Positions 42,872-50,651 of a stretch of DNA of 64,000 nucleotides are shown in pieces. Source of the DNA: Nocardia iowensis. Lineage in GTDB: Bacteria > Actinomycetota > Actinomycetes > Mycobacteriales > Mycobacteriaceae. The DNA lies in NCBI RefSeq assembly GCF_019222765.1, contig NZ_CP078145.1, forward strand, positions 8,308,001 through 8,372,000, written 5' to 3'. Both the position numbers and the translations under genes were made by a program. Numbering within the stretch: position 1 is the first letter of the stretch; every line of letters starts with the position of its first letter. The notes beneath the pieces were generated by a model. It did not search any database. It had not been told where the DNA came from and was given only the letters and a program-made list of their open reading frames with translations.

Positions 42872-42976
42872 TCACCAAACGATCTGGTGCCGCCAGCGTC
42901 CGGGGACGTATCCCTTGACCACCTTGTTCCACCACCGCGGGTGACCGGCGTACTCGGTCCGCCCGACGATCCGCAT
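42872..42976 (-). CDS. Possible Trp-rich microprotein
   Basis: A 34-codon frame (ATG 42976, or GTG 42979 in frame) encodes MRIVGRTEYAGHPRWWNKVV followed by a basic tail ending QIVW: four Trp, many Lys/Arg, no low complexity. Almost every third codon position is G or C, matching the coding bias of the organism. GGAGCGGGG lies about 10-15 nt upstream. No overlapping annotated frame explains this bias. It sits convergent to the 42.56-kb gene. I know no family for it. Confidence 0.45.
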   Translation of the reverse strand: MRIVGRTEYAGHPRWWNKVVKGYVPGRWRHQIVW

Positions 42977-43081
42977 CACCGAGTGACCCCGCTCCACCGC
43001 CTACGCGGCAGTAGGCATACCCGCCGAACTTGCTCCATATCTCATGTCCAGCATCAACATTCACATCAGGGGGTTATCAAT

Positions 43082-43525
43082 ATGGAACCACTTCCGTCCA
43101 AAGAGCTGCTCCTCGCGGCCTGCCGTACCGCACCGCGCAACGGTCATCCACTCCTCGAATCCACGCACCTGCTGGCGACACTGCACGTACGACGAGCACG
43201 CCTGCGCCCCGGAGCGACCGTGGACATCGATGGGCACCGCGCCCGGCTGGTGCTCGCCATCGACCGCTGGATCGCCAGCGAACTCCCGCCCGCACACTGT
43301 GGTGCGCACATGCACACCGAAACCGTCGGCATGATCGTCGACCGCCTCGCCCAGTTCTCCACCAGCGCCCACGAAAGCCTGTCCGGCGCACCGGAATGGG
43401 CGGTCCACGACGCCTGGGAACGCCTCGCCGAACTCGCCCTCGGCTACCACGACCTCGCCTTCGAAGTCTCCGCGGGCTTGCGCCGCCTCCCCTACCTCGG
43501 CGGCCCCCGAACCTACGACACCTGA
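43082..43525 (+). CDS. DUF4254-family protein, unknown function
   Basis: A 147-residue protein; the segment AIDRWIASELPPAHCGAHMHTETVGMIVDRLAQFS carries the HTETxGxxxDRLA core known from DUF4254. The likely start is ATG 43082 after an AGGGGG site at 43068-43073. The C-terminal part (WERLAELALGYHDLAFEVSAG) looks helical. It lies near the XRE-DUF5753/DUF397 group, as often found in Nocardia, but no function can be given. Confidence 0.75.
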   Translation: MEPLPSKELLLAACRTAPRNGHPLLESTHLLATLHVRRARLRPGATVDIDGHRARLVLAIDRWIASELPPAHCGAHMHTETVGMIVDRLAQFSTSAHESLSGAPEWAVHDAWERLAELALGYHDLAFEVSAGLRRLPYLGGPRTYDT

Positions 43526-43532
43526 TCCCGAG

Positions 43533-43832
43533 TCAGCGGTCGTCGGCCGAGTCGTCTCGGGGCCAAGCGCGCGCCTCGAGCCGGGCTCGGACGCGGGAAA
43601 CGTCCGCCTCCGATGGCATTTCGTTGGTGACCTTGGTGATCATCACCTGGATGTCGGTCTTGTCGGCCGGGAGATCGCCGGAACCCCTCAGTTCCGCGGC
43701 GATTTGGCGGACCTCGTCATCGGAGAGACGGCGGCGGAGCAGGGCGAGCAGCGGGATGTAGTCGGCCTCCGGGACACCGTCCGGATATCCGGCCCGCAGC
43801 CAGTCGATGATGGCGTTCAGGAAAGGTGGCAT
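43533..43832 (-). CDS. DUF3349-family protein (copy 1)
   Basis: A 99-residue protein: IIDWLRAGYPDGVPEADYIPLLALLRRRLSDDEV is the family core. It is a paralogue of the next gene, with which it shares WLRAGYP, a YxxLxxxL segment and an AEL helix. M. tuberculosis Rv0543c belongs to the same family and lies in the same position relative to pitA. Likely a small helical cytoplasmic protein; function unknown. Confidence 0.88.
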   Translation of the reverse strand: MPPFLNAIIDWLRAGYPDGVPEADYIPLLALLRRRLSDDEVRQIAAELRGSGDLPADKTDIQVMITKVTNEMPSEADVSRVRARLEARAWPRDDSADDR

Positions 43833-43849
43833 CGGCGAACGCTTCTCGT

Positions 43850-44179
43850 TCAGTCGGCGTCGGTAGGCGGGTCGGCGAGTGGCCAGCCGCCCGCCGCGAG
43901 GTGTGAAGCCACGCGGGCGACGTCGACGTCGTCGGGCTGCTCCTTCGCGACTCGCGCGATGGCGTCCTCGATTTCGGCGTGGGTGATCTTGCTGTCCGGG
44001 TTCGACGCCGCCAGTTCCTCGGCGATCGCGACCACCTCGAAATCGGTGAGATGCCGGTGCAGGACCGCGAACAGGGCGACATAGTCGGAATGCGGGATCC
44101 CCTGCGGGTAGCCGGCGCGCAGCCAGCCGACGATCCGGCCGAGCACCTTCGGCCTGAGCTCTGCGGAGTGATCGGTCAC
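43850..44179 (-). CDS. DUF3349-family protein (copy 2)
   Basis: A 109-residue tandem paralogue: IVGWLRAGYPQGIPHSDYVALFAVLHRHLTDFEV. The GTG start is at 44179, 10 nt after the membrane-protein stop, and copy 1 follows 17 nt downstream, so all are probably on the pitA transcript. Duplication of a gene that is single in the M. tuberculosis pitA locus is the main oddity. Confidence 0.88.
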   Translation of the reverse strand: MTDHSAELRPKVLGRIVGWLRAGYPQGIPHSDYVALFAVLHRHLTDFEVVAIAEELAASNPDSKITHAEIEDAIARVAKEQPDDVDVARVASHLAAGGWPLADPPTDAD

Positions 44180-44189
44180 GTTGTGCCCT

Positions 44190-44474
44190 TCAGGACTGTC
44201 CGAACAGATGAATGCCGAATCGTGCGGCGATGAAAGCCTTTGCCGTATAGAGGATCCCGGTCAGGATCGCCGCCACGATCAGTCCGAAGCACAGTAACGC
44301 GACGGCCAGCGCGGGGTAATTGCGTTGCACGACACGGCCGTCCGCGGACACCGTCTCCGCCAACGACCAGAACCGGACCCCGACCGCGAACACCATCGGC
44401 AGCCCGGCCCCGAGCACCAACCCGGCCAGCGCCACCCGCCACAGCGAGTTCAGATTCGTGATGAGCGTGTGCAC
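44190..44474 (-). CDS. Small membrane protein (Rv0544c-like)
   Basis: A 94-residue protein with two hydrophobic helices (WRVALAGLVLGAGLPMVFAV and LAVALLCFGLIVAAILTGIL). It lies between PitA and the DUF3349 genes, exactly as Rv0544c does in M. tuberculosis. Start GTG 44474, 12 nt after the pitA stop. It may assist the phosphate transporter. Confidence 0.8.
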   Translation of the reverse strand: MHTLITNLNSLWRVALAGLVLGAGLPMVFAVGVRFWSLAETVSADGRVVQRNYPALAVALLCFGLIVAAILTGILYTAKAFIAARFGIHLFGQS

Positions 44475-44486
44475 GTCTCCTCCTCC

Positions 44487-45794
44487 CTAAACCTGTGCCG
44501 ACCGGCTCGACTTGCCTGGTTCGGCCGACGCGGCCCCGCTCTTACCAGAGGCGTCCCGACGGGTCGGCTCGCCCGGTTCCGCGGAGCCACCGCCGCTGTC
44601 CTCGCGGCCGGAATCACCGGCCTTCGCAACGCCCGCCGGATCGGTCGCCACGACCGGCGTGTCACCCGGCCATTCGTTGACGTTGCTGGTGTCGACCGGA
44701 TCCCGCCGGGACCGCAGATACATCAGCGCCGACAGCGCGAGCAGGATCACGAACACCACCAGCACACCCGGCAACCCGCCGATGACGTGCGCGATCGCCC
44801 AGCACACCGCACCGGCCAGACCGGCAAGCGGCAGAGTGAACAGCCACGCGACCACCATCCGCCCCATCACGCCCCAGCGCACCTCGGCGCCCTTGCCGAG
44901 CCCGGTGCCCAGGATCGAACCGGTGGCGGTCTGCGTCGTGGACAGCGGCAGCCCGAAGTGGGCGGAGGTGAGAATGATCGCCGCCGACGCGGATTCGGCG
45001 GCCAGACCCTGCGGCGATTCGATCTCGACGAGACCCTTGCCGAGCGTCCGGATGATCCGCCAGCCACCGAGGTAGGTACCCGCCGCGATGGCGACCGCAC
45101 ACGCCGCCATCACCCACAGCGGCATCTCGTCGTTCTTGGTGAGCGAGCCGTGCGCGACCAATGCCAAGAAGATGACGCCCATCGTCTTCTGCGCGTCATT
45201 GGTGCCGTGCGCCAGCGAGACCAGCGAGGCCGAACCGATCTGGCCCCAGCGGAAGCCCGCCTCCACCTTGTCGGGATCGGACTTGTTCGTGATCCGATAG
45301 ACCAGCCAGGTGCCGATGGCCGACACCAGCGCCGCGACGATCGGCGCGAGCACGGCGGGCAGGATGATCTTGGTGAGCACGCCGTCCGAGCCGGCCGCCC
45401 AGATCACGCCGCTCCAGCCGAGCGCGGCGAGGGTGGCGCCGATCAGGCCACCGAACAGTGCGTGCGAGGAACTCGACGGCAGGCCGAACAGCCAGGTGAG
45501 CAAGTTCCACAGAATGCCGCCGACCAGGCCGGCGAATACGATGATCAACAGGTCGTGGCCCTGCACGGCATCGAGGCGGACGATGCCCTTGGCCACCGTG
45601 GCGGCGACGGCTACCGAAAGGAACGCGCCGATCAGATTCAGCACCGCCGACAACGCGACCGCGACGCGCGGCCGAAGCGCGCCGGTGGCGATGGAGGTCG
45701 CCATCGCGTTGGCGGTGTCGTGGAAGCCGTTGGTGAAATCGAATGCGAGTGCCGTGACGATGACGATCAGGAGAACCAGTAATTCGACGGTCAC
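44487..45794 (-). CDS. pitA: Low-affinity inorganic phosphate transporter PitA
   Basis: Membrane phosphate:proton symporter of the PiT family, 435 residues with about ten helices. Both family signatures are present: ALAFDFTNGFHDTANAMAT near the N-terminus and SLAHGTNDAQKTMGV in the middle, with GLPSSSSHALFGG and GLPLSTTQTATG loops. A hydrophilic Gly/Ser/Glu-rich tail of about 60 residues ends the protein. GTG 45794 gives the family N-terminus; GTG 45812 is possible. Confidence 0.95.
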   Translation of the reverse strand: MTVELLVLLIVIVTALAFDFTNGFHDTANAMATSIATGALRPRVAVALSAVLNLIGAFLSVAVAATVAKGIVRLDAVQGHDLLIIVFAGLVGGILWNLLTWLFGLPSSSSHALFGGLIGATLAALGWSGVIWAAGSDGVLTKIILPAVLAPIVAALVSAIGTWLVYRITNKSDPDKVEAGFRWGQIGSASLVSLAHGTNDAQKTMGVIFLALVAHGSLTKNDEMPLWVMAACAVAIAAGTYLGGWRIIRTLGKGLVEIESPQGLAAESASAAIILTSAHFGLPLSTTQTATGSILGTGLGKGAEVRWGVMGRMVVAWLFTLPLAGLAGAVCWAIAHVIGGLPGVLVVFVILLALSALMYLRSRRDPVDTSNVNEWPGDTPVVATDPAGVAKAGDSGREDSGGGSAEPGEPTRRDASGKSGAASAEPGKSSRSAQV

Positions 45795-45885
45795 GCCTCT
45801 AGTGTGCGGCACGGGTCAATATGATTGCCAGGCGGTTGCCCTCTAGTGGGCGGCGCCGATGCGATAAGTTGAGTCCTGTCCCCTA

Positions 45886-47130
45886 TCAGCCGAATCGGGT
45901 GCACCCCGGGGTCACCGGCTTGCCGGCGAAGCGATCATCGATCCAGGCATTCGTCCCGGGAATACCGCTGGTACTGACGATGAAATGTTCACCGAGATAT
46001 ACCTGGAAATCCACCTGGGTTCCGCCGCGGCACCAGTCGGCGTAGAGGTTCTCGGCCCCGGCGAGCGGCACCCAGAACTCGTTCAAGCCGTGGTACATGA
46101 AGATCGGAACGGTCGGCGGGAGCGCGCCGAGCCGATTCTGCGCCAGAATCTCCCGAATGAACGGCAGTTCGGTGGGCGCCGCCACATCGGTGAGCGCCTG
46201 CACCGGAATGGGCGCCACGATCCCGACGAACTCCTCGGCCGCCATGCAGAAATCCTTGCCCACCCGCGCCAGCCGCCAGCCGTTGTCGTTCATCAGGTCG
46301 AGCATCTCCGGGTACTCCCGGGCCAGGCCCAACGTCGCGGCCAGGAATACGCCGGACGCCGCGTCCCGGCCGTTCATCGTGTGCAGCAGCATTTCGAAGT
46401 CGGCGGGTACGCCGCCGAACGCGGCGCCGACGAGATTGACCTCCGGCGCGTACAGCGGCGCCAATTGCGCAGCCCACCCCGAGGCAATGGCCCCGCCCGA
46501 ATATCCGGTGACCACCGTCGGCGAGTCCGGTTGCAGTCCGAGTTCCGGCGTCTGCACCGCAGCGCGAATCGAGTCGAGCACCGCATGCCCCGCCATCCGG
46601 CCCGCCGCGTACGCCTGCCGAGGACCTTGATGGTCGGGCACCAGTACCGCGTACCCCTTGGACAGCGGGATCTGCGCCGACCACAGCTTGCTCGACAGCA
46701 TCCTGAGCTCATAGGACGGCGCGCATTTGTGCCCGAGTGAGTCGATCGCCGGGTTCAAGGTCACCAGTGGGCGTGGGCCGGAACCGGTCCACGGCGCCGA
46801 CGGCATCAGCAGGGTGGCGACCACCGGAACCGGCTTGTCCTTCGCGTCGGTGGACCTGATCAACAGCTCGGTCGAGATCAGCGGCAGCACGGTCAACCCG
46901 GTGCCACCCGGCCGCGCCGCGAGAACCGTTCCTGGCTTGCGACTTTCGAACCCGACCGGCGGCACATAGAACGGATCACCCAGCGGCGTCGGCATGATCC
47001 CCGCGACTTCACGTGAGGGAAACAGCAAATCGTCGATCGGACTCGCATGCGCCGTAATCCCCAGCACGGCCCCCACCGCCAACACCAACGCCAGAGCGGC
47101 TGCACGAAGCCGCCACACTATCGAACCCAC
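45886..47130 (-). CDS. Secreted LIP-family lipase (third paralogue)
   Basis: A 414-residue exported hydrolase. GTG 47130 gives a signal peptide (WRLRAAALALVLAVGAVLG, cleavage near AHAS). The elbow is TGYSGGA with Ser211; PDHQGPRQAYAAGRMAGH and KCAPSYELR fit the family. Where the second paralogue has HAQNDEL with the catalytic Asp, this one has HGLNEFW, so Glu may replace Asp. The His is in LGEHF. It stands alone between pitA and ligB. Confidence 0.88.
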   Translation of the reverse strand: MGSIVWRLRAAALALVLAVGAVLGITAHASPIDDLLFPSREVAGIMPTPLGDPFYVPPVGFESRKPGTVLAARPGGTGLTVLPLISTELLIRSTDAKDKPVPVVATLLMPSAPWTGSGPRPLVTLNPAIDSLGHKCAPSYELRMLSSKLWSAQIPLSKGYAVLVPDHQGPRQAYAAGRMAGHAVLDSIRAAVQTPELGLQPDSPTVVTGYSGGAIASGWAAQLAPLYAPEVNLVGAAFGGVPADFEMLLHTMNGRDAASGVFLAATLGLAREYPEMLDLMNDNGWRLARVGKDFCMAAEEFVGIVAPIPVQALTDVAAPTELPFIREILAQNRLGALPPTVPIFMYHGLNEFWVPLAGAENLYADWCRGGTQVDFQVYLGEHFIVSTSGIPGTNAWIDDRFAGKPVTPGCTRFG

Positions 47131-47244
47131 CCGTAAACCCCGATCCCGAAGCAGAACCTCTGCCGAACCCCTGCAGTCTGACCCGCCCCCGACCCCCTGA
47201 GGAGCCCACATTTGCAGTGGCAGAACAATCTTCACACGGGCGGG

Positions 47245-48756
47245 TCAGGGGAGGAGGGATTGGACGGTGTCGATGGTGTCGGCTTCGGTGGGGTCTTTGT
47301 CGGGGCGGTAGCGGACTACTCGGGCGAAGCGGAGGGCTACGCCGCCTGGGTAGCGGGGGCTGGTTTGGACTCCGTCGAGGGCTACTTCGACGACCAGTTC
47401 GGGCCATAGGTAGACGGTGTGTTCGTCGCGGGCTCGTTCGTGGCGCGGGAATTCGGCTGTCTGCCATTGCAGGAGGGCGTCGGTGAGGCCCTTGAAGGTT
47501 TTGCCGACCATCACCGGTTCGCCGGTGTGCGGGTCGCGGGCGCCCAGGTGCAGGTTCGACAGGTAGCCGGTGCGGCGGCCGTAGCCCCATTCGGCGCCGA
47601 GTACCAGCAGGTCGAGGGTGTGGGTCGGCTTGATCTTCTGCCAGGCTCGGCCGCGCCTGCCCGCCGCGTAGGGCGCGGACAGCGATTTGATCATGACGCC
47701 TTCGTGGCCCGCCGCGAGTGCGCCGTCGAAGTATTCGGCGGCGGCCTCTTCATCGGGCCGAATCAGCGCGGGAATGCTGTGCGCGGCGGCCACTTTCGTG
47801 AGGGCGGCGCGGCGCTCGGCGAGTGGGGCATCGAGCAGGTCCTGGCCGTCCAAATGCAGGCAGTCGAAGAAATACGGATGCAACAGCAACTCCCGGGTGG
47901 AGCTCACCTCGGCGAACCGGCTCATCGTCTCCTGAAAGGGGCGTGGTCGGCCGGAGTCCGTCAGGGCCAGGGTTTCGCCGTCCAGTACGACGCTGGTGCA
48001 GTCGAGCCCGGCCACCAACGCCACCAGTTCCGGCACGCCCGCGGTGATGTCGCGCAGTGTCCTGGTGAACACCCACACCCGCGCACCGTCGCGGTGCACT
48101 TGGATCCGCGCGCCGTCCATCTTGATCTCGACGCTCACGTCGCCGCCGAACTCGGTCAACGCCCCGTCCAGCGTCGCCCCGGGCGAGGCGAGCATCGGCT
48201 GGATCGGCCGGCCCACCTCCAGCCGGAACTCGCCGAGCGCCTCGACCCCGCCGGTCATCGCGGCGATCGCGGTCACCGGCAGTCGACCGGACAGCATGTA
48301 CGCCCGGCGCACCAGCTCGACCGGTACGCCGGCGGCCGCGGCGACGGCCTCACTGACGATCGCGGTGAGCGCCCCCTGACGAAGTTCGCCGGTCAGCAGG
48401 CGCAGCAAGAACGCCTGCTCATCCGCGGTAGCGGCGGTCCAGAGCGCGGCGAGCAGTTCCCTGCGCCGCGCCGCGGACCCGGCACCGGAGGTCTCGGCCA
48501 GGTCGCTGAGTGCGGCGTCGACCGCCGAAACCGTCAGTGTCGCAACGAGTGCCGGGGTAGTGTCCACGGCGGTGAGGGTGCGCCAGCCCGTGCCGATTCG
48601 GCCCTGTCGTAGCTCGCCGGATGCCCAGGCGACCACCGGCGCGAGTTCGTCCGGCGCGGCGGCGGTCAACAGCTCGGCGAACGTTGCGATCTTCGTCTTC
48701 CGTGACCTGGTCGCGCGGACCGTCTCCGAAGCCTGGACGACATGCGAGAACAACAC
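47245..48756 (-). CDS. ligB: ATP-dependent DNA ligase (LigB type)
   Basis: Seals DNA nicks using ATP. The 503-residue length matches mycobacterial LigB (507). Motif I is EIKMDGARIQVH with adenylated Lys212; later motifs are VVLDGETLAL (motif III region), EGVMIKSL (IV) and WQKIKPTHTLDLLVLGAE (V). An N-terminal helical DNA-binding domain precedes the catalytic core. The GTG at 48756 gives VLFSHVVQASETVRATRSR, which aligns with the family start. It is divergent from ramB. Confidence 0.95.
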   Translation of the reverse strand: MLFSHVVQASETVRATRSRKTKIATFAELLTAAAPDELAPVVAWASGELRQGRIGTGWRTLTAVDTTPALVATLTVSAVDAALSDLAETSGAGSAARRRELLAALWTAATADEQAFLLRLLTGELRQGALTAIVSEAVAAAAGVPVELVRRAYMLSGRLPVTAIAAMTGGVEALGEFRLEVGRPIQPMLASPGATLDGALTEFGGDVSVEIKMDGARIQVHRDGARVWVFTRTLRDITAGVPELVALVAGLDCTSVVLDGETLALTDSGRPRPFQETMSRFAEVSSTRELLLHPYFFDCLHLDGQDLLDAPLAERRAALTKVAAAHSIPALIRPDEEAAAEYFDGALAAGHEGVMIKSLSAPYAAGRRGRAWQKIKPTHTLDLLVLGAEWGYGRRTGYLSNLHLGARDPHTGEPVMVGKTFKGLTDALLQWQTAEFPRHERARDEHTVYLWPELVVEVALDGVQTSPRYPGGVALRFARVVRYRPDKDPTEADTIDTVQSLLP

Positions 48757-48813
48757 CCAACGACGGTAACGCGTGCCTGTGACATATCGCTCAGCACTGC
48801 TGCTAATTCCCCA

Positions 48814-48843
48814 TTGGCAGGGTTGCGAAAACGGCCATAAACT
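48814..48843 (+). promoter_or_regulatory. ramB promoter, probably leaderless, with an internal TTGCGAAA word
   Basis: TTGGCA (48814-48819) and TAAACT (48838-48843) are 18 nt apart; the ATG follows 6 nt after the -10 box, so the transcript would start at or beside the start codon. GTTGCGAAA (48822-48830) between the boxes resembles the words in the aceA leader and is well placed for autoregulation, which is known for RamB in Corynebacterium. Confidence 0.55.
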
Positions 48844-48849
48844 GGACAC

Positions 48850-50256
48850 ATGGCCAAGACTTACGTCGGGGCGCGGCTTCGTCAGCTGCGGACCGAACGA
48901 GGGCTGAGCCAGGTCTCACTCGCCCAGAAGCTGGAGATCTCGGCGAGTTACCTCAATCAGATCGAACACGACGTGCGCCCGCTCACCGTACCGGTGCTGC
49001 TGCGGATCAGCGAAGTATTCGGTGTCGACGCGACCTTCTTCTCCTCCCAGGACGACACCCGGCTCATCGCCGAACTCCAGGAGGTCGTGATGGACCAGGA
49101 GTTGGGCATCGAGGCCGACACCCAGGAGATCGCGGACATGGTGTCCGCGCACCCGAGCATGGCGCGCGCGCTCGTCAATATGCACAACCGCTACCGCAAC
49201 ACCTCGGCCCAACTGGCCGCCGCCACCGAGGACCGGTTCGCCGACGGCTCGGGCAGCGCGGCGATCAGCAAGCCGCACGAGGAGGTGCGCGACTACTTCT
49301 ACCAGCGGCAGAATTACATCCACGAATTGGACACCGCCGCAGAGGAACTCACCGCGCGCATCCGATTCCACGGTGGCGATGTGAACAGCGAGGTGGCGCG
49401 GATCCTGCGGTCGCACGATGTACGGATCGTCGAGCGCATCGATCTCGGCGAGGGTGTGCTGCACCGCTACGACCCGCAGACCCAGCGGCTGGAGATCGCG
49501 CCGCACCTGTCCGGTGGGCAGCGCACCTTCAAGCTGGCCGCCGAGCTGGCCTACTTCGAATGCGGCGACCTACTCGAAAAGCTGGTCGAGGAAGGCAATT
49601 TCGCCTCCGAGGACACTCGCAAGCTGGCGATGCTCGGACTGGCGAACTACTTCGCTGCGGCAACCGTGTTGCCCTACACGCACTTTCACGAGGTCGCCGA
49701 GGACTTCCGCTACGACATCGAGCGGCTCTCCGCATTCTTTACGCAGAGCTACGAGACCATCTGCCACCGGCTGTCGACACTGCAGCGCCCCAAACTGCGC
49801 GGCGTCCCGTTCTCCTTCGTTCGCGTCGACCGCGCGGGTAATATGTCGAAACGCCAGTCCGCCACCGGTTTCCACTTCTCCGCCAGCGGCGGCACCTGCC
49901 CGCTGTGGAACGTCTACGAGACCTTCGCCTATCCCGGCAAGATCATGACGCAGATCGCCCAGATGCCCGACGGCCGCAAATACCTCTGGGTTGCTCGCAC
50001 CGTCGAACGTCGTGCCACCCGCTACGGCCAGCCGAGTAAAACCTTCGCCATCGGCCTCGGCTGCGAACTGCGCCATGCGGGCCGGGTGATCTACGCCGAC
50101 GGTATCGACCTCAACGAAGTGCAAGCCACCCCCATCGGCGCGGGCTGCCGCGTCTGCGAACGCACCAACTGCCCACAACGCGCCTTCCCGCCCCTCGGCA
50201 AGGTCCTCGACATCAGCGAACACCGCAGCTCGGTCTCCCCTTACGTACTGAAGTAG
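48850..50256 (+). CDS. ramB: RamB, regulator of acetate/glyoxylate and propionate metabolism
   Basis: A 468-residue XRE/MerR-like regulator closely matching M. tuberculosis Rv0465c. The helix-turn-helix covers about residues 6-62 (ARLRQLRTERGLSQVSLAQK, SASYLNQIEHDVRPLT). A central IrrE/ImmA-like domain and the short-chain-acyl regulator domain follow (STLQRPKLRGVPFSFVRVDR, SGGTCPLWNVYETF), ending in a Cys cluster GCRVCERTNCPQRAFP. Its known target in relatives is the isocitrate lyase gene, here 47 kb away. Start ATG 48850 appears leaderless. Confidence 0.95.
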   Translation: MAKTYVGARLRQLRTERGLSQVSLAQKLEISASYLNQIEHDVRPLTVPVLLRISEVFGVDATFFSSQDDTRLIAELQEVVMDQELGIEADTQEIADMVSAHPSMARALVNMHNRYRNTSAQLAAATEDRFADGSGSAAISKPHEEVRDYFYQRQNYIHELDTAAEELTARIRFHGGDVNSEVARILRSHDVRIVERIDLGEGVLHRYDPQTQRLEIAPHLSGGQRTFKLAAELAYFECGDLLEKLVEEGNFASEDTRKLAMLGLANYFAAATVLPYTHFHEVAEDFRYDIERLSAFFTQSYETICHRLSTLQRPKLRGVPFSFVRVDRAGNMSKRQSATGFHFSASGGTCPLWNVYETFAYPGKIMTQIAQMPDGRKYLWVARTVERRATRYGQPSKTFAIGLGCELRHAGRVIYADGIDLNEVQATPIGAGCRVCERTNCPQRAFPPLGKVLDISEHRSSVSPYVLK

Positions 50257-50274
50257 TCAATCCGGCAACATTTT

Positions 50275-50480
50275 TCACTGGGCCCGGTCCGCCGCCCAGG
50301 CAGTCGCCCCCGCCGTCGCCGTGGTGGTGGTGGTCGTCGCCGCCGTGGTGGTCGTCGCCATCGCCGGGGTCGTCGCCATCGACGGGGTGGTCGCACCCCC
50401 GTCGCCATTGTCGTCGCAGTGGTAACTGTCACCGTCGCCGTGGTCGTCACTGTCACCGGCCCCGCGGCCGTCACCGTCGC
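50275..50480. repeat. Low-complexity GTC/GTG-rich tract (Gly/Asp/His-rich on the minus strand)
   Basis: The 395-nt gap between ramB and the MFS gene (50257-50651) is filled in part by imperfect GTC, GCC and GTGGTG repeats. On the minus strand one frame reads Gly/Asp/His-rich (GDDHHGGDDHHHHGDGGG) and a second frame upstream also reads Gly/Asp-rich (GDGDGRGAGDSDDHGDGD). They would join if the C5 run at 50396-50400 were one base longer. It may be a frameshifted end of a repeat-rich protein or plain simple-sequence DNA. Confidence 0.4.
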
Positions 50481-50604
50481 CGGTAGGCAACAGCGTCGCC
50501 AACCGGCGCTGTGGACGCGACGAAGGCCACCGGCAACACCCGGACACAGTCCCGGACGGATCGCGACTTCGGCTGGGCGGATCGGCAATCCGAATTCGAC
50601 ACGC

Positions 50605-50639
50605 TGCGGCCGACATCGGCGGTACCGATGTCGGCCGCA
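50605..50639 (-). terminator. Strong hairpin terminator after the MFS gene
   Basis: TGCGGCCGACATCGG (50605-50619) and CCGATGTCGGCCGCA (50625-50639) form a perfect 15-bp stem with a 5-nt loop, 13 nt beyond the MFS stop codon. Confidence 0.75.
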
Positions 50640-50651
50640 AGGTTGTCGCGC

